Below, in pieces: positions 29,387 through 37,608 of a DNA stretch of 37,608 nt. Position numbers and translations under genes: made by a program. How positions within the stretch are numbered: position 1 is the stretch's first letter; each line of letters starts with the position of its first letter. This stretch comes from a bacterium (GTDB taxonomy: Bacteria; Actinomycetota; Acidimicrobiia; Acidimicrobiales; Ilumatobacteraceae): NCBI GenBank assembly GCA_029977615.1, contig JAPOKO010000012.1, forward strand, positions 1 to 37,608. The letters are read 5' to 3'. Below the pieces are notes generated by a model. It ran no database searches, had not been told where the DNA came from, and saw nothing but the letters and a program-made list of their open reading frames with translations.

Positions 29387-30049
29387 CGGGTTGAGGGCCA
29401 CCGATAGACGATGGAGGTACTCGGAGCGAGGAATTTCCACCGCTCCAAGCGACTCGAGGTGTGGGGTGAGCCATTGCACATCGAGCAGAGTCATTCCATC
29501 GTGGTTCATCTTGTCAACCAGGTGCATCAGTGCCACTTTTGATGCATCGCGCATGAGGTGAAACATGGATTCGCCGGCAAAAAGTCGGCCAACACGTACT
29601 CCATATAAGCCGCCAACGAGTACTTCGTTTTCGTCGAACACTTCAATGCTGTGCGCCCATCCAAGCTTGTGCAGTTCAACGTATGCAGAAATGAATTGTT
29701 CGTTAATCCAGCCGCCGGGACGTTCTGGTGAAGCGCAACCGCGCATTACACGTTCAAAACATGTATCAATTTTGATATGAAATCTGCGCTGGCTACGACG
29801 CATCGACCTAGTGACACGCAAAGCATCAAGTGGAATAACACCGCGAAGTAGCGGCGACCACCATGCAACGTCATCTTCGCCGAGTGCGAGTTCGGATGAC
29901 ATTGGAAACACGCCATTCATGTACGCATGAATCAATGTTTCTGGTTGCAAGTCTGCACCGCGACCAACCAGGTCACTCTTTGGCCACTCTTTTGGTGGCG
30001 GAAACTTCCAACGACACTCGTCAAGAACTTGAGGTGTGTTGTTCCACAT
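29384..30049 (-). CDS. aat: Leucyl/phenylalanyl-tRNA-protein transferase
   Basis: The 221-residue enzyme adds Leu or Phe to proteins with N-terminal Arg or Lys, marking them for ClpAP/ClpS degradation. Conserved segments are FPPPKEW, LVGRGADLQPETLIHAYMNG, GVFPM, WWSPLLRGVIPLDALRVTRS, WINEQFISAYVELHKLGWAH, GGLYGVRVGRLFAGESMFH and DVQWLTPHLESLGAVEIPR. Length is normal. The ATG lies 5 bases after the hbd stop and meaA follows 9 bases after its own stop, so it sits inside an acyl-CoA operon with which it has no known link. Confidence 0.95.
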   Translation of the reverse strand: MWNNTPQVLDECRWKFPPPKEWPKSDLVGRGADLQPETLIHAYMNGVFPMSSELALGEDDVAWWSPLLRGVIPLDALRVTRSMRRSQRRFHIKIDTCFERVMRGCASPERPGGWINEQFISAYVELHKLGWAHSIEVFDENEVLVGGLYGVRVGRLFAGESMFHLMRDASKVALMHLVDKMNHDGMTLLDVQWLTPHLESLGAVEIPRSEYLHRLSVALNP

Positions 30050-30054
30050 GAGGT

Positions 30055-30912
30055 TTAGTAGCTGAAAAATCCTTGCTTGGTCTTGCGGCCGAGTTTTCCT
30101 TCGGCCAACAATGTGCGAAGCGTGTTTGCCGGAACAAAGTTTTCGTCTTTGAACTCTGCGTACAGCGCATTCAGGATGGATACCGATGTATCAAGTCCAA
30201 CGAGATCAAGCAATGCAAATGGTCCCATTGGGAAATTGCAACCGCCCTTCATTGCTGTATCAATGTCTTCCATGCTCGCGGTTCCAGCCTCAAGCATTTT
30301 GACTGCGTTGTTGAGGTATGGGAAAAGCAATGCATTCACAATGAATCCGGCGCGGTCAAGAACTTGAACTGGGTCTTTCTTGCATGCAATAACAAATGCG
30401 TTTGCGCGAGCAATAGTTTCGTCGCTTGCAGTGATTGGGCGAATTACTTCAACGAGTGGCATGAGAACTGCTGGGTTAAAAAAGTGAATACCACAAACTT
30501 TGTCAGGGCGATTCGTTGCCTCTGCCATTTTCACCACTGCGAGGGTGCTGGTGTTTGTTGCCAAAATCGCATCTGGCTTGACGATTGCATCAAGATCCTT
30601 GAACAGCGCTTGTTTTGGAGCGAGGTCCTCAACAATTGATTCAATAACGAGATCACACGATGCAAGATCGTTGAGGGAGTCAGTGATACGAATGTGCGAC
30701 AGCACCTCGTTTCGCTGGTCAATAGTCATTTTTTCTTTAGCGACTTGTTTGTCGAGGTTTTTTTCAATTGAAGTAAGCATCGACTTTGCGCCATCAAGTG
30801 TGCGCGAGCGAACAATGACATCCATACCAGCGCGTGCAACGACTTCAGCAAGTCCTGCTCCCATGATTCCAGATCCACATACGCCGACGAGTTGAACATT
30901 GTTGGTTGTCAT
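30055..30912 (-). CDS. hbd: 3-hydroxybutyryl-CoA dehydrogenase
   Basis: The 285-residue enzyme interconverts acetoacetyl-CoA and 3-hydroxybutyryl-CoA with NAD(P)H. The N-terminal Rossmann motif is GVCGSGIMGAGLAEVVARAG. The catalytic His-Glu pair is represented by the His in CGIHFFNPAVLMPLVEVI and the following Glu. NMFxFxxxx-like C-terminal helices and GCNFPMGPFALLDLVGLD complete the family pattern. Mycobacterial relatives are called FadB2. With meaA two genes downstream, it fits the ethylmalonyl-CoA route upstream of crotonyl-CoA, or fatty-acid oxidation; the crotonyl-CoA carboxylase/reductase is not in the window. Confidence 0.93.
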   Translation of the reverse strand: MTTNNVQLVGVCGSGIMGAGLAEVVARAGMDVIVRSRTLDGAKSMLTSIEKNLDKQVAKEKMTIDQRNEVLSHIRITDSLNDLASCDLVIESIVEDLAPKQALFKDLDAIVKPDAILATNTSTLAVVKMAEATNRPDKVCGIHFFNPAVLMPLVEVIRPITASDETIARANAFVIACKKDPVQVLDRAGFIVNALLFPYLNNAVKMLEAGTASMEDIDTAMKGGCNFPMGPFALLDLVGLDTSVSILNALYAEFKDENFVPANTLRTLLAEGKLGRKTKQGFFSY

Positions 30913-30920
30913 GGATGAAA

Positions 30921-30926
30921 ACCGTA
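30921..30926 (-). promoter_or_regulatory. -10 box of hbd operon
   Basis: TACGGT on the minus strand ends 8 bases before the hbd ATG, giving at most a one- or two-base leader. Confidence 0.45.
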
Positions 30927-30933
30927 CTCACTA

Positions 30934-30958
30934 TTGGTAGATGTTTACCAACTGGTAA
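30934..30958. promoter_or_regulatory. Three alternating TTGGTA/TACCAA half-sites, putative operator
   Basis: TTGGTA (30934-30939), TTACCAA (30945-30951) and TGGTAA (30953-30958) form two overlapping inverted repeats between the divergent hbd and phosphatase genes. The site begins 7 bases upstream of the hbd -10 box, where a repressor would block that promoter. Confidence 0.5.
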
Positions 30959-30991
30959 CCACCCTGAATGCCGATGTTTGCTGGGGCTCAG

Positions 30992-30997
30992 TAAGTT
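30992..30997 (+). promoter_or_regulatory. -10 box of phosphatase gene, leaderless layout
   Basis: TAAGTT ends 7 bases before ATG 31005 and supports that start over codons further upstream. Confidence 0.5.
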
Positions 30998-31004
30998 GAA
31001 GGCA

Positions 31005-31790
31005 ATGATTTCTGACCAAATTGCACGTACCCTCGACCACCCCAATCGATTGGTGCAGATGGAGCGCGTACACAATTTCCGCGACCTTGGCGGTTATCCA
31101 ACTTCAAGTGGGGCAACCACGAAGTGGCGCACGCTCTTTCGCGCAGACGGGCTGCATCGATTGCGAATCGATTCAGATATTGAAATTGTGGATTCGCTTG
31201 GATTGAAGTCTGTTATTGATTTGCGGACCAAGCGAGAACAACGCGAGCAGGGCATATTTCCACTCGATGACATTGAGGTCGACTTTCATCACGTATCCAT
31301 CGTGGATGCAACCTGGTCTGATTCGAAGGAAACTCCCCAAATTGATGACCCTGTCGAGTTCTTGGTGTGGGGGTACCGCGATTTATTGGAAGTTGGTTCA
31401 GAAAAGTTTGCGCTTGCATTGCGCATTTTAAGTAATCAAGAAAATGTGCCTGCCGTATTTCACTGCGCCGCAGGAAAAGATCGCACAGGTGTGCTCGCAG
31501 CACTGATCTTGTCGACGGTTGGAGTATCTGACGAATACATATGCGCTGATTACGGTCTTACAAAGCGTGCGATTGAACGCACAGTTGCGTGGGCCAGAGA
31601 GCACCACACCGATATGGCCAAGCGTTGGACCACTATCAATCCGGTGTATTTAGCTGCAGAGCCAGAAGCGATGCACGTCATCTTGAACGATTTAGTTTCT
31701 GCCCATGGTTCAGTCATTAACTATGTTCGTTCGCTCGGCGTGAGCGAAAACGAAATTCAATCGCTTACCGCGCTGTTGCTTGATCAATGA
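31005..31790 (+). CDS. Tyrosine-protein phosphatase (PTP, bacterial PtpB-like family)
   Basis: The 261-residue protein has the Cys phosphatase P-loop CX5R in FHCAAGKDRTGVLAAL (Cys nucleophile, Arg phosphate binder). The N-terminal family segment VHNFRDLGGYPTSSG and TLFRADGLHRL are typical of the Y_phosphatase3 group, which includes M. tuberculosis PtpB and dual-specificity or phosphoinositide phosphatases. There is no signal peptide. The open frame runs upstream to 30906, into hbd, but ATG 31005 is chosen from the -10 box. Substrate is unknown. Confidence 0.88.
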   Translation: MISDQIARTLDHPNRLVQMERVHNFRDLGGYPTSSGATTKWRTLFRADGLHRLRIDSDIEIVDSLGLKSVIDLRTKREQREQGIFPLDDIEVDFHHVSIVDATWSDSKETPQIDDPVEFLVWGYRDLLEVGSEKFALALRILSNQENVPAVFHCAAGKDRTGVLAALILSTVGVSDEYICADYGLTKRAIERTVAWAREHHTDMAKRWTTINPVYLAAEPEAMHVILNDLVSAHGSVINYVRSLGVSENEIQSLTALLLDQ

Positions 31791-31807
31791 CAGCAATTCA
31801 TCAGTGG

Positions 31808-31813
31808 TAAGTT
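31808..31813 (+). promoter_or_regulatory. -10 box of S51-like gene, leaderless layout
   Basis: TAAGTT ends 7 bases before ATG 31821, the same box and spacing as the preceding phosphatase gene. Confidence 0.5.
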
Positions 31814-31820
31814 CGCATTG

Positions 31821-32435
31821 ATGACTCAAGAAGTGGTGTTGCAAGGTGGCGGACCATTCACCGCCAACGATGAACTTGATGCACAGATTCTGCGCGCACA
31901 TCCTGGGTATGTAGCCGTATTGCCCACAGCCGAAGCGTTTGAAAACCCCGATGATTTGGTTCAACTCAGTGTTGCTTGGGCAAAGCGCTTAGGAATCACT
32001 ACGAAATTATGTGCTGTGTATTCCCGCGCAGATGCGCGTGAAGAGTCATTTGCAGCAATGATCACCCAATCCTCAGTGGTCTATGTCGTAGGTGATTCGC
32101 CAATTCACCTGCGATCAACCTTGAAAGACACCGTAGTTTTTGATGCACTTGCAGCACACCCATGTGTAGTTGCTGCTGCAGGTAGCGCAGCAGCAATGTG
32201 CGATCCTATGGTTGATCCGCGCGGAGGTGCTTTTGCGCTTGGACTTGGTCTCGTACGTGGAGTTGCGGCAATTACTGAATCTGAAAAATGGCCAGACGAA
32301 CGATTGCAGCGAACGTTGAGTTTGGCAAATACATCAGTTGCCGAGATTCCAACTGGTGCAGCGTTGATCCATCAAAATGGGACTTGGTCAACACATGGAG
32401 CAGTGGTTTTACATGGCCCATTGCCAACAAATTAA
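31821..32435 (+). CDS. Peptidase S51 / cyanophycinase-like protein
   Basis: The 204-residue protein resembles the S51 fold: a nucleophile-elbow-type segment VVAAAGSAAAMCDPMVDPRGG with a candidate Ser, a preceding strand ending in VVYVVGDSPIHL (like the GG-xQ segment), and the central LPTAEAF. Family members cleave dipeptides with N-terminal Asp (PepE) or cyanophycin. The nucleophile context G-S-A-A-A differs from the usual G-x-S-A-G, and the His partner is not obvious, so activity is uncertain. It follows the phosphatase by 30 bases and meets the cyclophilin gene tail to tail 10 bases away. Confidence 0.7.
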   Translation: MTQEVVLQGGGPFTANDELDAQILRAHPGYVAVLPTAEAFENPDDLVQLSVAWAKRLGITTKLCAVYSRADAREESFAAMITQSSVVYVVGDSPIHLRSTLKDTVVFDALAAHPCVVAAAGSAAAMCDPMVDPRGGAFALGLGLVRGVAAITESEKWPDERLQRTLSLANTSVAEIPTGAALIHQNGTWSTHGAVVLHGPLPTN

Positions 32436-32445
32436 ACGAGTCGCT

Positions 32446-33255
32446 TTAGCTTTCCTTAATGACCACACTCACGATGGTGAGAGGCTCAAGAGTTGGAACT
32501 CCGTTGGCTGCTGGGTCTGGATTTGATGCAGCGTTGAGGGCAGGCACTGTGGTGTCAAGTCCGTCAGTTACCTGACCAAACAAGGTGTAACTCGGTGGCA
32601 AAGTAATTCCCTGGTCGCCAGTAATGATGAAGAATTGGCTGCCGTTCGTATTGGGACCAGAGTTGGCCATAGCGATAGATCCAAGTTTGTATTCGCCTGC
32701 TTGTGGCAATTCATCGGCAAATGAGTAACCAGGTCCACCACTTCCTGTTGCAGTTGGGTCACCACACTGCACTACAAAATCTGGAATTGCTCGATGGCAC
32801 TGGGTGTTATCGAAATATTTGTAACGCGCGAGCGTGATGAAGTTATTCGCAGCCAACGGTGCCTTGTTCTGGTCGAGCACAATGGTGAACTCGCCCTTAT
32901 TCGTAGTGACGACTGCGGTGTAGGTCTTTCCATTTTCGAGGCAGTTATTTGGTGCTTTCTCGAACGTTGCTACACGGGTTTCACTGCCGTCAGTGGCAGG
33001 ACACGGGGTGTCACCGGTGATTGCGCGACCCTCAACTTGTGTCGGGGCAGTAGTGGCAATCGTCGAGTCGCTTGTGCTGGATGAGTCTGAGCCACCCGAG
33101 ACTGAGATGATGAGAGCAACGCCAACAACGACGGCAATGAAAATGGCGGCACGTGTAGCGAGCTTGCGGGTGCGTTTACGCTGCTGTTGTTTAGCCATGT
33201 CGTCGAGTTTTTGGCGGCGGTTTTCTTTTTTGCGGTTGCGCTTGTCAGTTCCCAT
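32446..33255 (-). CDS. Membrane-anchored cyclophilin-type peptidyl-prolyl isomerase
   Basis: The 269-residue protein has a highly basic cytoplasmic N-terminus (about 1-33, KRNRKKENRRQK), one membrane helix (about 35-53, AAIFIAVVVGVALIISVSG), a Ser/Thr spacer, and an extracellular cyclophilin domain (about 105-265). Cyclophilin marks are FDNTQCHRAIPDFVVQCGDP (catalytic Arg region), SIAMANSGPNTNGSQFFI and YTLFGQVTDGLD. It would help fold exported proteins. TAACCT (33265-33270) ends 9 bases before the ATG. It diverges from lysC. Confidence 0.93.
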   Translation of the reverse strand: MGTDKRNRKKENRRQKLDDMAKQQQRKRTRKLATRAAIFIAVVVGVALIISVSGGSDSSSTSDSTIATTAPTQVEGRAITGDTPCPATDGSETRVATFEKAPNNCLENGKTYTAVVTTNKGEFTIVLDQNKAPLAANNFITLARYKYFDNTQCHRAIPDFVVQCGDPTATGSGGPGYSFADELPQAGEYKLGSIAMANSGPNTNGSQFFIITGDQGITLPPSYTLFGQVTDGLDTTVPALNAASNPDPAANGVPTLEPLTIVSVVIKES

Positions 33256-33264
33256 GATTTATGA

Positions 33265-33270
33265 AGGTTA
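33265..33270 (-). promoter_or_regulatory. Probable -10 box of cyclophilin gene
   Basis: TAACCT on the minus strand ends 9 bases before the ATG, which would leave a leader of about two bases. Confidence 0.4.
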
Positions 33271-33283
33271 CTCGCGACCGAAC

Positions 33284-33289
33284 TAGCGT
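33284..33289 (+). promoter_or_regulatory. Probable -10 box of lysC
   Basis: TAGCGT ends 9 bases before GTG 33299. There is no Shine-Dalgarno in between. Confidence 0.4.
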
Positions 33290-33298
33290 AAAGAACCT

Positions 33299-34561
33299 GT
33301 GGCATTAATCGTTCAAAAATACGGTGGCACTTCGGTGGCCGACCCTGACCGCATGCGAAATGTGGCCAAGCACATCGCTGCTTTGCGCGCACAGGGCACA
33401 GACGTTGTTGCCGTGGTGTCTGCAATGGGCAAGGCAACCGACAACTTGGTTGAACTTGCTCGACAGGTTTCAAGTAATCCGCAAGGTCGCGAAATGGACA
33501 TGTTGCTCACAACGGGTGAGCGAATTTCTATGTCGCTGTTGTGCATGGCACTGCACGACGTTGGGTGCGATGCAATGAGTTTTACGGGAAGTCAGGTGGG
33601 AATCATCACTGACACCTCGCACACCAAGGCAAAGATTTTGGAAATCAAGGGCGATCGCGTTCGTGAAGCGTTGGCTGCGGGGAAAGTTGCCGTTGTCGCA
33701 GGTTTCCAAGGCGTAAGTACCGAGCGTGAAATCACCACACTGGGTCGAGGTGGAAGTGACACCACAGCAGTCGCACTGGCTGCGGCATTGAAGGCAGACG
33801 CATGCGAGATATACACCGATGTCACGGGGGTATTTAGTGCTGATCCGCGTTTGGTTCCGCAAGCTCGAAAATTGAAAGAACTGAGTTTTGACGAAATGCT
33901 GGAAATGGCCGGCGCAGGAAGCAAAGTGCTGGCATTGCGCTCAGTTGAGTTCGCACGTAATCACAACGTGCCAATTCATGTGCGCTCAAGTTTTACTTGG
34001 GAAGAAGGCACGTGGGTGCGTGGAATTGACGAAGAGAGGAAGCGAAAGATGGAAGAGCCAATTATTTCTGGAGTCGTTCACGATGTGGGCGAGGCAAAGA
34101 TGACCTTGCTCGGCGTGCCAGACCGTCCTGGTGTATCTGCACTGTTGTTTGAGTCTTTGGCTGCAGCCAATGTGAACGTTGACATGATCGTGCAAAACAC
34201 TTCGATTGATGGCACAACCGATATTTCGTTTACCTTGCCGATCGGCGATATCAAGACTGCAGAACCAATTCTTAAAAAGGTCGGTGATGAAGTCGGTGCG
34301 ACGGGAATCAACAAAGATGAAAATATTGTCAAGCTTTCTCTTGTTGGTGCAGGAATGAAGTCCAGTCCTGGAATTGCAGCCAAGATGTTCCGTGTACTCG
34401 CCGACAATGGTGTGAACATTGAAATGATTTCCACCAGCACCATTCGCATTTCCGTTGTGGTTGAACGCACACAACTAGAAAAAGCAGTGCGTGCATTGCA
34501 TACAGCATTTGATCTTGACAGCGGCGAAGATTATTCAGCTCCGCTTCCAGATCGCAAGTAG
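33299..34561 (+). CDS. lysC: Aspartate kinase
   Basis: The 420-residue enzyme phosphorylates aspartate, the entry to lysine, threonine, methionine and diaminopimelate synthesis. [16 protein letters not shown] at the N-terminus is the ATP/Asp-binding signature, followed by [27 protein letters not shown] and [15 protein letters not shown]. Two ACT domains occupy about residues 265-410 ([20 protein letters not shown] and [19 protein letters not shown]), the site of lysine/threonine feedback. An internal Met before [13 protein letters not shown] could start a separate ACT-only subunit, as known in other actinobacteria; this is inference. GTG start. Confidence 0.96.
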   Translation: MALIVQKYGGTSVADPDRMRNVAKHIAALRAQGTDVVAVVSAMGKATDNLVELARQVSSNPQGREMDMLLTTGERISMSLLCMALHDVGCDAMSFTGSQVGIITDTSHTKAKILEIKGDRVREALAAGKVAVVAGFQGVSTEREITTLGRGGSDTTAVALAAALKADACEIYTDVTGVFSADPRLVPQARKLKELSFDEMLEMAGAGSKVLALRSVEFARNHNVPIHVRSSFTWEEGTWVRGIDEERKRKMEEPIISGVVHDVGEAKMTLLGVPDRPGVSALLFESLAAANVNVDMIVQNTSIDGTTDISFTLPIGDIKTAEPILKKVGDEVGATGINKDENIVKLSLVGAGMKSSPGIAAKMFRVLADNGVNIEMISTSTIRISVVVERTQLEKAVRALHTAFDLDSGEDYSAPLPDRK

Positions 34562-34581
34562 CAACTAAGTTTGTCGGTGCA

Positions 34582-35454
34582 ATGACACACGACAATTCAC
34601 CAAAGTGGCGTACCCAGTTCACACCCTGGAAAAGTGCAGGAAATCGAACAGAAACTGGTGCTACGGCTGACGAGGTTGTGCGCCAAACAGGCTGGGTGTT
34701 CAACAATGAAACTGGCTCTGATTTAACGCTTGCAGAATTCGTGCGTACCGGGGACGAAGAAGTTCGTCGATACATGCATCAGTTTGGATTTAGTCCCGAA
34801 ACGCTGATCAACAAAACTTTGCTCGAAATTGGAAGCGGAATTGGTCGAATGACGGCAGCATTCACCAAACAGTGTTTTGCGGTCATTGCCGCCGACGTTG
34901 ATGCAGCCTTTCTTGAGCGTTGCCATGAAACTGTCGGCAAGCACGGTGACGTAGCCAAGCTACGTACTACCCATGTGGCAGATGGAAGCACCTTGCAACT
35001 TCCCGATAGCTGTGTGGACATCGTGTTTTCATACATCACGTTGCAGCATTGTGAGAAAAGTGATGCATTGTCGTTAACTTCTGAAGCAATGCGGGTTGCA
35101 CGTACGGGTGGAACCTTGTTGTTGAACTATCGCACTTGGGTGCGTGCCGATGCAGGTCTGTTGCCACTGGGTATTGCGATGCGTCGACTGTGGCGAGTAC
35201 CGATTATTGGGAAGCGACTTGCAGTAACGCGATGGTCAACACGACTGGGTTGGCAGGCAAATCGTTTAAGCCCTGACCAAGTGCTGGCGCATCTTGCCGA
35301 GCATGCACCAAGTGGGAAACGAGTCACCAACGTTGTCGTTCATCACTCCGCAAAAACCACGCGTACGGTTAAAACGACAGGAGTGACTGTGAAACCAATG
35401 AAACGTGTGAATAAAAGTCATTGGTGGCTAACGGCAACTGTTGAAGGGGCGTGA
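34582..35454 (+). CDS. SAM-dependent methyltransferase, class I
   Basis: The 290-residue protein has a Rossmann methyltransferase core at about residues 70-200: motif I LLEIGSGIGRMTAAF, acidic motif II end (VIAADVDAAFLE), motif III-type DGSTLQLPDSCVDIVFSYIT and LQHCEKSDALSL. The N-terminal 65 residues and a basic, Thr/Lys-rich C-terminus (VVHHSAKTTRTVKTTGVTVK) flank it. Substrate is unknown. It lies 20 bases after lysC and is coupled to the next gene by a GTGA overlap, so the pair probably forms one functional unit within the aspartate-pathway cluster. Confidence 0.82.
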   Translation: MTHDNSPKWRTQFTPWKSAGNRTETGATADEVVRQTGWVFNNETGSDLTLAEFVRTGDEEVRRYMHQFGFSPETLINKTLLEIGSGIGRMTAAFTKQCFAVIAADVDAAFLERCHETVGKHGDVAKLRTTHVADGSTLQLPDSCVDIVFSYITLQHCEKSDALSLTSEAMRVARTGGTLLLNYRTWVRADAGLLPLGIAMRRLWRVPIIGKRLAVTRWSTRLGWQANRLSPDQVLAHLAEHAPSGKRVTNVVVHHSAKTTRTVKTTGVTVKPMKRVNKSHWWLTATVEGA

Positions 35455-35456
35455 TT

Positions 35457-37446
<1,990 letters not shown>

Positions 37447-37450
37447 CGAA

Positions 37451-37608
37451 CTAGTCGTTAAATCCGGCCATCACTAGGTTTGGACGCTGCAGCCAGTTGT
37501 CTGCCGGGTAATTGGCGTGACTATCAATGGCGTGAATGGTGTATGCGTGGCGAGGTTTGTCGCTGGTGTTTGGTCCACTTAAATGGGGAAGAGTTCCGTT
37601 CAATAGCA
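37451..37608 (-). CDS. Phytanoyl-CoA dioxygenase-like protein, C-terminal end (cut by window edge)
   Basis: The last 51 complete codons of a minus-strand gene are visible, ending at TAG 37451-37453. The segment LPHLSGPNTSDKPRHAYTIH contains the last iron-ligand His and the Arg that binds 2-oxoglutarate in the PhyH family. NYPADNWLQRPNL after it is the usual family tail. Such enzymes hydroxylate small molecules with Fe(II), O2 and 2-oxoglutarate. Substrate is unknown because the rest lies outside. It converges on asd with 4 bases between stops. Confidence 0.75.
   Translation of the reverse strand, partial: LLNGTLPHLSGPNTSDKPRHAYTIHAIDSHANYPADNWLQRPNLVMAGFND

Overview
The window reads as chromosomal DNA of an actinobacterium of moderate GC (roughly half G+C by eye). 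It is most likely a free-living aquatic member of the Acidimicrobiia/Ilumatobacter type. That assignment is an inference from gene content: a LytR_C protein, threonine-rich secreted-protein linkers, an ethylmalonyl-CoA-type mutase, DUF885, an RlmB gene in an ispD-ispF operon, and very tight packing with many leaderless-looking promoters. About 40 protein genes and three tRNAs fill nearly all of the sequence. No gene-free gap exceeds 300 bases, and there is no sign of phage, insertion sequence or CRISPR.

Layout from left to right. 1-3.3 kb: a cut-off coiled-coil gene, initiator tRNA-fMet with a strong terminator, an FKBP isomerase, a saccharopine-dehydrogenase-like enzyme with a coupled VanZ-like membrane protein, and thymidine kinase. 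3.3-10.1 kb: deoC plus an L,D-transpeptidase, a DUF885 protein, an unrecognised three-part coiled-coil protein, a two-repeat SWEET-like transporter and an M14 carboxypeptidase. 10.1-18.4 kb: a galactoside catabolic block. It holds TrhA-like/hemolysin III and beta-galactosidase on the plus strand, meeting a minus-strand operon galM, alpha-galactosidase (GH36), galT, galK. 18.4-23.3 kb: tRNA-Lys, a possible 38-residue small protein, a copper P-type ATPase behind a perfect palindrome, a sigma-like helix-turn-helix protein, a dienelactone hydrolase and a Crp/Fnr regulator. 23.3-27.4 kb: ispD-ispF-rlmB, tRNA-Thr, a LytR_C protein, glycerate kinase and a LysM protein. 27.4-32.4 kb: the operon hbd-aat-meaA, then a tyrosine phosphatase and an S51-type peptidase. 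32.4-37.6 kb: a membrane-anchored cyclophilin, then lysC, a methyltransferase, a PLP enzyme and asd (aspartate pathway), and the tail of a phytanoyl-CoA dioxygenase-like gene.

Working together: the galactoside block can take alpha- and beta-galactosides that have already entered the cell to UDP-galactose/glucose-1-phosphate, but no transporter, galE or regulator lies in the window. 3-Hydroxybutyryl-CoA dehydrogenase and the B12-dependent mutase fit an ethylmalonyl-CoA route for C2 or fatty-acid carbon. Thymidine kinase and deoC face away from each other and both serve deoxynucleoside salvage. Two window-wide patterns stand out. First, a TAnnnT box ends 5-8 bases before the start codon of thirteen genes, the layout of leaderless transcripts. 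Second, all ten convergent gene pairs overlap or lie within 10 bases of each other, leaving no room for ordinary terminators.

The best candidates for something undescribed are the three-part protein at 6281-7810, the internally duplicated SWEET-like protein, the small ORF before copA, and the methyltransferase/PLP pair inserted between lysC and asd. No complete novel multi-gene system could be demonstrated from sequence alone.
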